A DNA stretch of 64,000 nt from JAKVAV01 sp964651785 (GTDB lineage Bacteria > Bacteroidota > Bacteroidia > Flavobacteriales_D > Cryomorphaceae). Below are positions 36,439-43,769 of the stretch, piece by piece (within the stretch, counting starts at the first letter, position 1; every line of letters starts with the position of its first letter). Where the stretch lies: assembly GCA_964651785.1 (NCBI GenBank), contig CAZYWJ010000008.1, positions 17,644 through 81,643 of the forward strand. Direction: 5' to 3'. The notes beneath the pieces were generated by a model, which worked only from the letters and a program-made list of their open reading frames with translations, was not told the DNA's origin and searched no databases. The position numbers and the translations under genes are program-made.

Positions 36439-36563
36439 TAAGATGAAAATTTCTCAGAGACCTGTCGATACCGGCAATGGCGATCCGAAGAAGTCCGACA
36501 TTGAATATTCAAAAAGGTTTTCGGTCATATTCAAATTGAATTAGTGAAAGAATTTTCATCTTA
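36439..36563. repeat. 13-bp terminal inverted repeats enclosing a 33-codon frame
   Basis: TAAGATGAAAATT at 36439-36451 is the exact reverse complement of AATTTTCATCTTA at 36551-36563. Between them a 33-codon frame runs from the ATG inside the left repeat (36443) to TAG at 36542-36544; its product begins MKISQRPVDTGNGDPKKS. The interior (about 36465-36505) is visibly richer in G and C than its flanks. No target-site duplication was found. It may be a miniature element, a small gene, a structured RNA or chance. Confidence 0.35.
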
Positions 36564-36819
36564 TCTGACTATATCCTTATGTATATTCTAAAATGAAGAA
36601 TATCTATTCAGGTTATGAAGCTAATCTGCGATCTCAATATATGTAAATGAGTCTCTTAAAATTTTAGCTCAACCTTTCTGGGAATCCAAGAGAATAGTTA
36701 CGATCATTTTAATGTATATCCTGAATTGATCGATTTTAATTGAAAAAAAGTGCATTTTTGAATTGAACTGCAGTTTTCAGGAATCCTGCAACGCATTATT
36801 CACTAATAAACCAATATTC

Positions 36820-38535
36820 ATGAAGAAGATCTACCTGACAGCATTTGTCACAACTTTATTTGTAAGCTTGGGTTATGCCCAATCACAACGTCTGGTTCTT
36901 TTGGAACACTTTACAGGTGCATCATGTCCGCCATGTGCCACCTACAATCCGGGTATTCAAGATTTACTTGATAGTAACCCTGATAAAATCACCTCCATCA
37001 AGTACCAACTTGCGCCTCCCGGCACAGACCCCATGTATAGTCACAACCCCCAGCACAGCGGATCCAGAGCAAATTATTACAACGTGACGGGTATTCCAAA
37101 TTCGGTTCTTGACGGGAATTTTTTCAACGATCATCCTGCCAATTGGAACATTAATACCGTGAACAATAGATATGACGATCCGTCTCCTTTTGACATTGAC
37201 ATAAGCTATACCGTGACACCTACTACCATCGACGTAGAAGTTACAGTCACGGCTTCACAAGATTTTGAGGACTCAAATTTGCGCCTACATACGGTTGTTG
37301 TTGAAGAAGAAATAAACTTTTCCTCTCCGGCCGGCTCAAATGGAGAAACTGAATTTCACAATGTGATGAAGCGCATGTTACCTAATCAAAGCGGAACTTC
37401 AATCGAATCTGAGTGGGTTGATGGCGAAAGCATGACATATAACTTATCTTGGAATCATTCTAATGTTTACAGTTATCCGCAATTGGCTATAGTAGCTTTT
37501 ATACAGAATAATACAACTAAGGAAGTTCATCAAGCCGCTTTTAGCAATGATGCGTTATACGATTCACCTTATTCTATAGCAGCTGAAAATTACAATCTCA
37601 ACCTTCCACAACAAGTTTGTGAAGGTATGTCTTTAGAAATCGAGCCTTCCATTTCTGTATTAAATTTAGGTACTGAAGCATTGACAAGTCTCGACATTTT
37701 AGCCACCGTGAATGGTGAAAATTACAATACTTCTTGGACGGGGAACATTGAGTTGATGGAAGAACTAGTTATTTCATTAGATCCCTTGCCTCTTACTATT
37801 TCTGAAAATTCTTATGATGTGAATGTGTCCATTACAAGTTTAAACGGGGTGTCCAGTGAAACTGAACTAGAAGAATTAGATGGTTCTTTTTCAGTAAACG
37901 AATTTGAATCTACAACATCTCTGACTTTAGACATAGATTTTGACTGTTGGCCTAACGAAATTACGTGGTCAATTCTCGATGCTGAAACACAAACTGAGGT
38001 GGCAGCCGGAGGTCCTTATGGTCAAAATGAAGTACAGGGTTCGATCAGTGAGAATATAGACTTGCCGGCTGACGGATGTTATATTTTTAATGTTAAGGAC
38101 TCTTACGGAGATGGATTGAATGGCGTGCCTTCAGGATGTCCGATAAATGGTTCAATAAACCTTTACGACGATCAGGACAACGAAATATATGCTGTCGGCG
38201 GATCATCACAATTTTCAGAGGAGTTTACGGCATTTTCGGCTCAACAAGCATTAAATAGCAGTTTCGCAACTGAACAAAACATGTCTGTTAAAATTTTCCC
38301 TAATCCGACTTCATCGGAGGGTAATTTTAGCCTGAATCTTCCAAACCCTGCTAATGTAGTTTATGAAATTGTCGACATTGTTGGTAAGACTGTGATGACC
38401 CAAAACGCAGGTATTCTGCCATCAGGAGAATCTATAATCACTACGGATCTAAGTAATTTGCTTACGGGTGTTTACATCGTCAATATTAGAATAGGTGATT
38501 CTCAGCTATCCGAAAAACTCATTATTCGAAAATAG
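36820..38535 (+). CDS. Omp28-like thiol protein with T9SS sorting domain
   Basis: 571 residues from the ATG at 36820, chosen because MKKIYLTAFVTTLFVSLGYAQ is a clean signal peptide; the frame opens 57 bp earlier. Residues about 22-260 resemble Omp28-type proteins with a thioredoxin-like CxxC (Cys36/Cys39 in LLEHFTGASCPPCATYNPG). A middle beta region and a domain with the DSYGDG motif follow (about 390-485, containing Cys pairs). The last 85 residues are a T9SS sorting domain (KIFPNPTSSEGNF, TGVYIVNI, KLIIRK). It is probably a cell-surface protein with a redox-active or structural disulfide. It is first in the plus-strand block with tlpA, DUF6029 and a second Omp28. Confidence 0.85.
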   Translation: MKKIYLTAFVTTLFVSLGYAQSQRLVLLEHFTGASCPPCATYNPGIQDLLDSNPDKITSIKYQLAPPGTDPMYSHNPQHSGSRANYYNVTGIPNSVLDGNFFNDHPANWNINTVNNRYDDPSPFDIDISYTVTPTTIDVEVTVTASQDFEDSNLRLHTVVVEEEINFSSPAGSNGETEFHNVMKRMLPNQSGTSIESEWVDGESMTYNLSWNHSNVYSYPQLAIVAFIQNNTTKEVHQAAFSNDALYDSPYSIAAENYNLNLPQQVCEGMSLEIEPSISVLNLGTEALTSLDILATVNGENYNTSWTGNIELMEELVISLDPLPLTISENSYDVNVSITSLNGVSSETELEELDGSFSVNEFESTTSLTLDIDFDCWPNEITWSILDAETQTEVAAGGPYGQNEVQGSISENIDLPADGCYIFNVKDSYGDGLNGVPSGCPINGSINLYDDQDNEIYAVGGSSQFSEEFTAFSAQQALNSSFATEQNMSVKIFPNPTSSEGNFSLNLPNPANVVYEIVDIVGKTVMTQNAGILPSGESIITTDLSNLLTGVYIVNIRIGDSQLSEKLIIRK

Positions 38536-38550
38536 GTTTTAACAATACTC

Positions 38551-38590
38551 AAACTAGCTTCTACAATTTTAAAATTGTAGGAGCTAGTTT
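38551..38590 (+). terminator. 40-bp near-perfect palindrome between the Omp28-like gene and tlpA
   Basis: AAACTAGCTTCTACAATTTT is followed directly by its reverse complement with one mismatch. The transcript would form a 19-pair hairpin with almost no loop, ending in GTTTGTTTC, a weak U-tract. It starts 15 bp after the stop codon and ends 8 bp before tlpA, so it may act as a terminator, a processing or stability element, or a protein-binding site. Confidence 0.55.
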
Positions 38591-38598
38591 GTTTCTTA

Positions 38599-39105
38599 AT
38601 GGTAAAAATGAAGTATTCTATTGCACTTTTTCTAGCGATTTTCTCTTTCTCGTCATTATTTGCACAAGATAATTCTACTATACCGGCAGTGACACTGAAA
38701 TCCTTGGAGGGAAAAGCCGTCAACACCTCCGAATTTAATAATAGCGGCAAACCAATGATTATTAACTTTTGGGCAACCTGGTGTTCTCCCTGTAAGAAAG
38801 AACTGAACAATATTGCCGAGCTATACGACGACTGGGTAGATGAAACAGGCGTTAAGCTGATAGCCGTATCAATTGATGATGCGAGAAGTCAATCACGAGT
38901 ACTTCCGTATGTAAATGGATCAGCATGGGATTACGAAGTATATATCGATGAAAACCAAGATTTCAAAAGAGCTATGGGCGTGAATAACGTTCCGCACACC
39001 TTCTTAGTTGATGGCAATGGAAATGTCGTCTATTCGCATAATAACTATGCTCCGGGTGACGAATATGAGTTATACGAAAAAGTATTAAGCCTCAGTGCTG
39101 AGTAA
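38599..39105 (+). CDS. TlpA/ResA-like thiol-disulfide oxidoreductase
   Basis: 168 residues with a signal peptide ending SSLFAQ. A second in-frame ATG at 38608 is an equally good start. The thioredoxin fold carries the active site WCSPC (Cys62/Cys65) in NFWATWCSPCKKELNN and the cis-Pro loop VNNVPHTFLVDGNG. A periplasmic thiol reductant or disulfide exchange role follows from the family. It lies between two Omp28-type proteins that also carry CxxC pairs and is followed by a DUF6029 gene after 6 bp, so these may be its partners. Confidence 0.92.
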   Translation: MVKMKYSIALFLAIFSFSSLFAQDNSTIPAVTLKSLEGKAVNTSEFNNSGKPMIINFWATWCSPCKKELNNIAELYDDWVDETGVKLIAVSIDDARSQSRVLPYVNGSAWDYEVYIDENQDFKRAMGVNNVPHTFLVDGNGNVVYSHNNYAPGDEYELYEKVLSLSAE

Positions 39106-39111
39106 GTTGAT

Positions 39112-40809
39112 ATGAATAAAGTTTCGCTGTTGATCGCAGCAATATTTCTCAGTATTACAGGCTATTCTCAAGATCAAGGTCAATTCAGGGGGAATTTCTC
39201 TATTGAAGGTCAATATTATACGGAAGACAGTGCGATTTCAGCTGTGGTCCCTGACGAACAAGTAGCATTGCAGGGCTTTGGAAATCTGATCTATACCCAC
39301 GGAAAATTCGAAGCAGGAATACGATTCGAAACTTATATCCCCGCCTTTGTAGGCTATCCGGCGGGTGCGCCATGGAGCGGGACGGGAGTTGGCTATCGCT
39401 ATGCCAAATACTCGGATGACCGATTGGAAATTACCGTGGGAAATTTTTACGAGCAATTCGGTTCCGGCCTCGTTCTGAGAGCGTGGGAAGATAGAGGACT
39501 CGGAGTAGACTATGCCTTGGATGGAATAAGAGTAGTAGGAAGACCTATAAAAGGTGTCACGGTAAAAGCCTTATATGGAAAACAGCGATTTAATTTTGAT
39601 GATGGCCTTCAGAACGGAGATGGCATTGTAAGAGGAGCCGATATAGAATTCAGTCTGAACCAATTATTGGATTCCGTCATTGATTTGAAAGGGCAGTGGA
39701 CTTTAGGTGGAAGTTATGTGAGTAAATACGAGGCAGATCGAAGTTCCCTGTACAATTTTCCGGAAAATGTGGGAGCCGGATCGGCACGCCTGAGCTACCT
39801 CAGAGGTGGTTTTCAGTTTAAGGGTGAGTACGCAATTATTTCCTCCAACCCATCCTCGTTAAATGCCAATATAGTAGACATTCCGGATAGCCTTGATCCT
39901 TCAGTCGGTTTGTTTCAAACCGGTCAAGGGGTAAATCTCAATGCCACATACTCCCGAAAAGGTTTCGGCGGTTCGGTCACAGTCAATTCCATCGCCAATA
40001 TGGCTTTTCAAAGTCAAAGAAATTCAGGTCCCTTCGATAGCTGGATAAACTATTTGCCACCTGCCTCTGTGCTCAGAACGGAATTGCTGGCTCAGTTTTA
40101 TCCTTATGCGACTCAACCCAATGGTGAAGTAGCTTTCCGAGGTGATATATTTTATACCATACCAAAAAAATCCGCACTCGGAGGTAGATACGGAACTAAA
40201 ATTGAATTGAGCTATACACAGATTCAGGAACCGGATTTTCCTGAAATAGGAGATTTTACGACAAACAGAAAAGGGATTCAACCTCAATTGTTTTCAATAG
40301 GAGAAGAAACGTATTACGCCGACTTATATACCAGAGTCTCTAGAAAAATTTCCAAAAAATTTAAAGCAGCTCTCGTATACATGTACATACATTACGATAA
40401 CGATGTAGTTCGCGGTGCATATAACTACGATAATGTACCGACGGAAGGCAAAGTATTTGCCGACCTGATAGCTTTTGAAGGAAACTGGCAAATTAAAAGA
40501 GGTCACAACCTGAGGTTTGAATTGCAGGGCATGTTTACAGATCAACATCTGCAGGATTGGTTTGCCGCAGTCACGGAATATACCGTGTCCCCTCATTGGT
40601 TTTTCTCAGGAGTAGTTCAGTACAATTATGGAAATGCTGAAGGCGATGATTTTGTTTTCCCTGTGATATCTACGGGCTACATCGGGGGTAGCAATCGAAT
40701 TTCAGTAACTTATGGAAGACAACGAGCAGGAGTTTTCTGCGTTGGAGGAGTGTGCCGTGTAGTACCCGCCTCAAATGGTCTCACCATTAGTCTTACTTCA
40801 AGCTTTTAA
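39112..40809 (+). CDS. DUF6029-type outer membrane barrel protein
   Basis: 565 residues, signal peptide ending TGYSQ (about residue 20), then many amphipathic strands with aromatic girdles, ending in a phenylalanine (SLTSSF), as outer-membrane barrels do. I recognise the DUF6029 type from GNFSIEGQYYTEDS and NFYEQFGSGLVLRAWEDRGLG. Near the C-terminus two cysteines occur in FCVGGVCRVV (543 and 548), unusual for a barrel. It lies 6 bp after tlpA and 2 bp before an Omp28 lipoprotein. Function unknown. Confidence 0.8.
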   Translation: MNKVSLLIAAIFLSITGYSQDQGQFRGNFSIEGQYYTEDSAISAVVPDEQVALQGFGNLIYTHGKFEAGIRFETYIPAFVGYPAGAPWSGTGVGYRYAKYSDDRLEITVGNFYEQFGSGLVLRAWEDRGLGVDYALDGIRVVGRPIKGVTVKALYGKQRFNFDDGLQNGDGIVRGADIEFSLNQLLDSVIDLKGQWTLGGSYVSKYEADRSSLYNFPENVGAGSARLSYLRGGFQFKGEYAIISSNPSSLNANIVDIPDSLDPSVGLFQTGQGVNLNATYSRKGFGGSVTVNSIANMAFQSQRNSGPFDSWINYLPPASVLRTELLAQFYPYATQPNGEVAFRGDIFYTIPKKSALGGRYGTKIELSYTQIQEPDFPEIGDFTTNRKGIQPQLFSIGEETYYADLYTRVSRKISKKFKAALVYMYIHYDNDVVRGAYNYDNVPTEGKVFADLIAFEGNWQIKRGHNLRFELQGMFTDQHLQDWFAAVTEYTVSPHWFFSGVVQYNYGNAEGDDFVFPVISTGYIGGSNRISVTYGRQRAGVFCVGGVCRVVPASNGLTISLTSSF

Positions 40810-40811
40810 TT

Positions 40812-41726
40812 ATGAAGTTCTTTAATTTGATTATATTTTTTACCGGCTGGTTATTGATCGGGTGTGAAGAAGTGGAGTGCCCCTATGAAGACGCAAGGCT
40901 CTGCGATCCGGATTTCGTTCCCGTAGAAGATGTCACTTTAGGAATGCCTGATGGAACATTTATCTATGAATCTTCGGTTCTGAATGAATATGAACCGGTA
41001 GTACTCTTGGAAGATTTCACCGGATTTCGTTGTCCTAACTGCCTCGACGCCGTAGAAACGGCTAACAATATTTCGAACAATTATAGCGACAGAGTTATAA
41101 TTGTTGCCTACCACGTCTCACAACAATTTGCTGCTCCTCTTACAAACGATCCTTCTGAACCGTTCTACTTGGATTTTCGCACACCTGCGGGAGAGGAGCT
41201 TTTAGTCAACTATCTGATTCCTGCCTTGCCCAACGGTATGGTAGACAGAAAGATTTTCGATAATAATCGTTTACAACCGCATGGCAATTGGGAAGATAGG
41301 GTGGCAGAAGAAATTACGTCCAATCCTCTCGGACTGGTCGACGTCAGAGATGTGGTCTACGATGAAGTAGCCGATCTTTATAATTTTAACGTCGCGGTGA
41401 AATCCTTTGTTGATCTTCAGGAAGATTGGAGTCTGTTCGTCGGAATTTATGAGAACAATTTGATTGAAGGTCAGAAAGATGGTTCGGAAACCATTTATCC
41501 ATTTATCCACGATCATGTATTCAGAAGGGCAGTTTTAGGGACTTTTGGACAAACGGCTTTAACAACGGATATGGAAGTAGGAGCGAATGAAGTTCCGTAT
41601 TATTCACTCGCAATTAAAGCCAATCCCGAATGGGATGTAAATGAATGTTACATCTTTGCCTATCTCATCAGGTTGGAAAACGACGAAGAAATAATAACAT
41701 GCGACAAAGAACCGCTATCACCATAA
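40812..41726 (+). CDS. Omp28-related lipoprotein with CxxC
   Basis: 304 residues. A lipobox ends at Cys18 (GWLLIGC), so it is a probable outer-membrane lipoprotein. The Omp28 signature VVLLEDFTGFRCPNCLDAVE gives a CxxC pair (Cys74/Cys77) in a thioredoxin-like context, followed by a beta-rich second half. Three other cysteines lie close to the N-terminus. It starts 2 bp after the DUF6029 gene and its end overlaps the next gene by 28 bp. Confidence 0.86.
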   Translation: MKFFNLIIFFTGWLLIGCEEVECPYEDARLCDPDFVPVEDVTLGMPDGTFIYESSVLNEYEPVVLLEDFTGFRCPNCLDAVETANNISNNYSDRVIIVAYHVSQQFAAPLTNDPSEPFYLDFRTPAGEELLVNYLIPALPNGMVDRKIFDNNRLQPHGNWEDRVAEEITSNPLGLVDVRDVVYDEVADLYNFNVAVKSFVDLQEDWSLFVGIYENNLIEGQKDGSETIYPFIHDHVFRRAVLGTFGQTALTTDMEVGANEVPYYSLAIKANPEWDVNECYIFAYLIRLENDEEIITCDKEPLSP

Positions 41727-42316
41727 TACTTTTCTCGGCATACATTGCGGCCTTTTCACAATCGGATAATAAAAATTTCAACTTCTTTGCCCATGCGGGA
41801 CTAAACTTCAGCCAAGTAGGTGGCGATGGTCTACAAGGTTTTGACAAATTGAACGTAGCTGCAGGCATAGGTGTAGAGCGATATATCTCCGAAAAATTTG
41901 ATTGGCGCTTGGAAATGAATGTGCTGCAAAAGGGTAGTCGAAAAGCTGCTAACCCCGACGCGGGCGATAGAACGGAATACAAAATGGCTTTGCTCTATAC
42001 CCAAGTGCCTATACTTGCTGAATTTAAATACAACGACAAAATCTCTGTGATGGGGGGGGCGGGATTCGGATTTCTTCTTTCGGCAGAGGAAACGGATTTA
42101 TTTGGTGAAATAAATAATACTCCCGAATTCAACACATTGGACTTCTCTCTTATTCTCGCAGCTAAATATGCTATATCAGATAAGCTGGGAGCCGAGCTGC
42201 GATTTGATCAATCACTTTTTCCTATTCGAACCAGAGGAGATTTGGACATACCACTTGTCTTGGGATCACAGTTCAATACCGTTTTGGGAGTACTGCTTTC
42301 TTACTCAATAAATTAA
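41699..42316 (+). CDS. PorT-like small outer membrane beta-barrel protein
   Basis: 205 residues from the ATG at 41699; the frame opens at 41645 but MRQRTAITIILFSAYIAAFSQ is the signal peptide. An eight-strand-type barrel follows (HAGLNFSQVGGDG, NVAAGIGVERYISEKFDWRLEMNVLQKGSR, QVPILAEFKYND, GGAGFGFLLSAEE, LGAELRFDQSLFPI). This matches the outer membrane beta-barrel family common in Bacteroidota, often called porin family. The 28-bp overlap with the Omp28 gene implies co-expression. Function unknown. Confidence 0.85.
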   Translation: MRQRTAITIILFSAYIAAFSQSDNKNFNFFAHAGLNFSQVGGDGLQGFDKLNVAAGIGVERYISEKFDWRLEMNVLQKGSRKAANPDAGDRTEYKMALLYTQVPILAEFKYNDKISVMGGAGFGFLLSAEETDLFGEINNTPEFNTLDFSLILAAKYAISDKLGAELRFDQSLFPIRTRGDLDIPLVLGSQFNTVLGVLLSYSIN

Positions 42317-42450
42317 GGCTTAGTGTAAGCTTGACACTCCTGAATTCATTAAGCTAAAAATTTTGTTAATCCGTCGAAAAGCCGGATACCATATGTCGTG
42401 ATTTGGCGTTTTGTTCTTATCTTGATAACGAAACCAAAGGACTACAACAC

Positions 42451-42651
42451 ATGTTGGAACTAAGTAAAAAAATCCTTCAAAAAGTAAGTTTTGACCGCCT
42501 ACTTTTTAAGAAGGAACTTAAGAAGTCACTGAATTGGGTAAAACCAAATGAACGAATACTTCTTAAAACGTGGTGCTTAGCTACTTTTGGAGCCACCTAC
42601 CATGAAACAATAATGGAAGTATTTGAATCAACAATGGGCGCCTCTCTCTGA
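42451..42651 (+). CDS. Conserved small basic protein, function unknown
   Basis: 66 residues from the ATG at 42451, with no signal peptide or membrane helix, so cytoplasmic. It is Lys/Leu-rich and helical (LELSKKILQKVSFDRLLFKKELKKSL, then WVKPNERILLKTWCLATFG). I believe very similar small proteins occur widely in Flavobacteriia, but no function is known to me. The stop codon lies inside the 3' arm of the terminator hairpin, so transcription ends almost with the message. It is separated from the porin-like gene by 134 bp and may have its own promoter. Confidence 0.72.
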   Translation: MLELSKKILQKVSFDRLLFKKELKKSLNWVKPNERILLKTWCLATFGATYHETIMEVFESTMGASL

Positions 42652-42663
42652 GGCGCTTTTTTT
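42638..42663 (+). terminator. Intrinsic terminator overlapping the stop of the 66-residue gene
   Basis: GCGCCTC and GAGGCGC form a 7-bp GC-rich stem with a TCTCT loop, followed by seven T residues. The last three sense codons and the TGA (42649-42651) are part of the hairpin. The ruvB stop lies 3 bp beyond on the other strand. Confidence 0.88.
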
Positions 42664-42665
42664 GT

Positions 42666-43691
42666 TTAAAAAAGTCCCTGTTGTTCCCCTCTCCTGTTAA
42701 TCGTTCTACCCAAGTGCTTATAGGCAGCATCCGTAACCTGTCGCCCTCGGGGAGTTCGCATCAAAAATCCCTCTTGAATTAAGTATGGCTCATAAACCTC
42801 TTCGATGGTGCCCGAATCTTCTCCCACAGCGGTAGCAATCGTGCCCAACCCAACGGGGCCTCCCCGAAACTTATCGATTATGGTAAGCAAAATTTTATGA
42901 TCCATCTCATCCAATCCATGCGTGTCGACATCCAAGGCTTCAAGGGATGATTCTGCTATCGGCATATCAATAATACCCGTTCCTTTTACTTCCGCAAAAT
43001 CCCTTACTCGTCTTAGCAAGGCATTTGCAATACGTGGCGTACCTCGAGACCTTCGGGCGATCTCATGGGCGGCTTTATTCTCGATGGGAATATTGAGTAT
43101 TTCAGAGCTTCTTTTCACAATTCCCGCCAGAATATCGGCGGTATAATAACTCAATCGGCTATTGATCCCAAAACGAGCTCTGAGAGGAGCTGTCAACAAG
43201 CCTGATCGTGTGGTAGCACCTACCAGTGTAAACGGATTAAGATCAATTTCGACCGTTCGGGCATTGGGTCCCGTGTCAATAACCAAATCAATTTTAAAGT
43301 CCTCCATCGCAGAGTATAGGTATTCCTCAACGATAGCTGAGAGCCGATGTATCTCATCAATGAAGAGAACATCGTTTTCTTCCAGATTCGTCAGTAACCC
43401 TGCGAGGTCGCCGGGTTTGTCCAACACAGGACCTGAGGTAACGCGAAGACCGACCCCTAATTCTTGTGATATAATATTGGCCAAGGTAGTTTTTCCCAAG
43501 CCCGGTGGACCGTGAAGCAAAACATGATCCAAAGCTTCACCTCTTCTTTTCGCTGCGGTCACGAATACCTGCAAATTTTCCAAGACTTTATCTTGTCCTT
43601 GAAAATCACCGAATGATTTCGGGCGAAGCACTTTTTCGAGCTCCGAATCCGTGAAAGATGATGAATCTCTTAAATCAAACTGATCTGACAT
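42666..43691 (-). CDS. ruvB: Holliday junction branch migration ATPase RuvB
   Basis: 341 residues from ATG 43691, which gives MSDQFDLRDSSSF. The frame extends 30 bp further, but a TATCTTTG promoter box lies inside that extension. AAA+ motor with Walker A GPPGLGKTTLANI, Walker B LFIDEIHRL, sensor motif VGATTRSGLLTAPLRARFG, and a C-terminal winged helix (GLGTIATAVGEDSGTIEEVYEPYLI, RTPRGRQVT). It pumps DNA through the RuvA-bound junction. Confidence 0.96.
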   Translation of the reverse strand: MSDQFDLRDSSSFTDSELEKVLRPKSFGDFQGQDKVLENLQVFVTAAKRRGEALDHVLLHGPPGLGKTTLANIISQELGVGLRVTSGPVLDKPGDLAGLLTNLEENDVLFIDEIHRLSAIVEEYLYSAMEDFKIDLVIDTGPNARTVEIDLNPFTLVGATTRSGLLTAPLRARFGINSRLSYYTADILAGIVKRSSEILNIPIENKAAHEIARRSRGTPRIANALLRRVRDFAEVKGTGIIDMPIAESSLEALDVDTHGLDEMDHKILLTIIDKFRGGPVGLGTIATAVGEDSGTIEEVYEPYLIQEGFLMRTPRGRQVTDAAYKHLGRTINRRGEQQGLF

Positions 43692-43699
43692 ATTGCATT

Positions 43700-43707
43700 C
43701 AAAGATA
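43700..43707 (-). promoter_or_regulatory. -7 promoter box TATCTTTG before ruvB
   Basis: Exact match to TAnnTTTG on the minus strand, only 8 nt before the ruvB ATG at 43691, implying an almost leaderless message. It sits 13 bp downstream of the ctaD terminator hairpin, so ruvB probably has its own transcript. Confidence 0.45.
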
Positions 43708-43719
43708 CTGTGAATATGC

Positions 43720-43744
43720 AAAAAGGGCTCGCAATTGCGAGCCC
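43720..43744 (-). terminator. Intrinsic terminator after ctaD
   Basis: Perfect 8-bp stem GGGCTCGC/GCGAGCCC around an AATT loop, followed on the minus strand by TTTTT, 25 bp after the ctaD stop codon. It closes the act-cta operon. Confidence 0.88.
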
Positions 43745-43769
43745 ATCCATTTTAAATTTATCAAACTTA

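Larger units (their letters stand above)
36326..36819 (+). other. 494-bp divergent intergenic region
   Basis: AT-rich stretch between two divergently transcribed T9SS cargo genes. It holds a minus-strand promoter box near its left end, a 125-bp unit bounded by 13-bp inverted repeats (36439-36563), and a weak 7-bp hairpin at 36583-36603. No tRNA-like or protein-coding gene of normal size was found. In-frame codons 36763-36819 precede the best start of the next gene but encode no plausible signal peptide. Confidence 0.6.

Noticed and set aside
36763..36819. Longer N-terminus for the Omp28-like T9SS cargo
   Set aside because: It would place 19 polar residues before a clean signal peptide that begins with Met-Lys-Lys at 36820.
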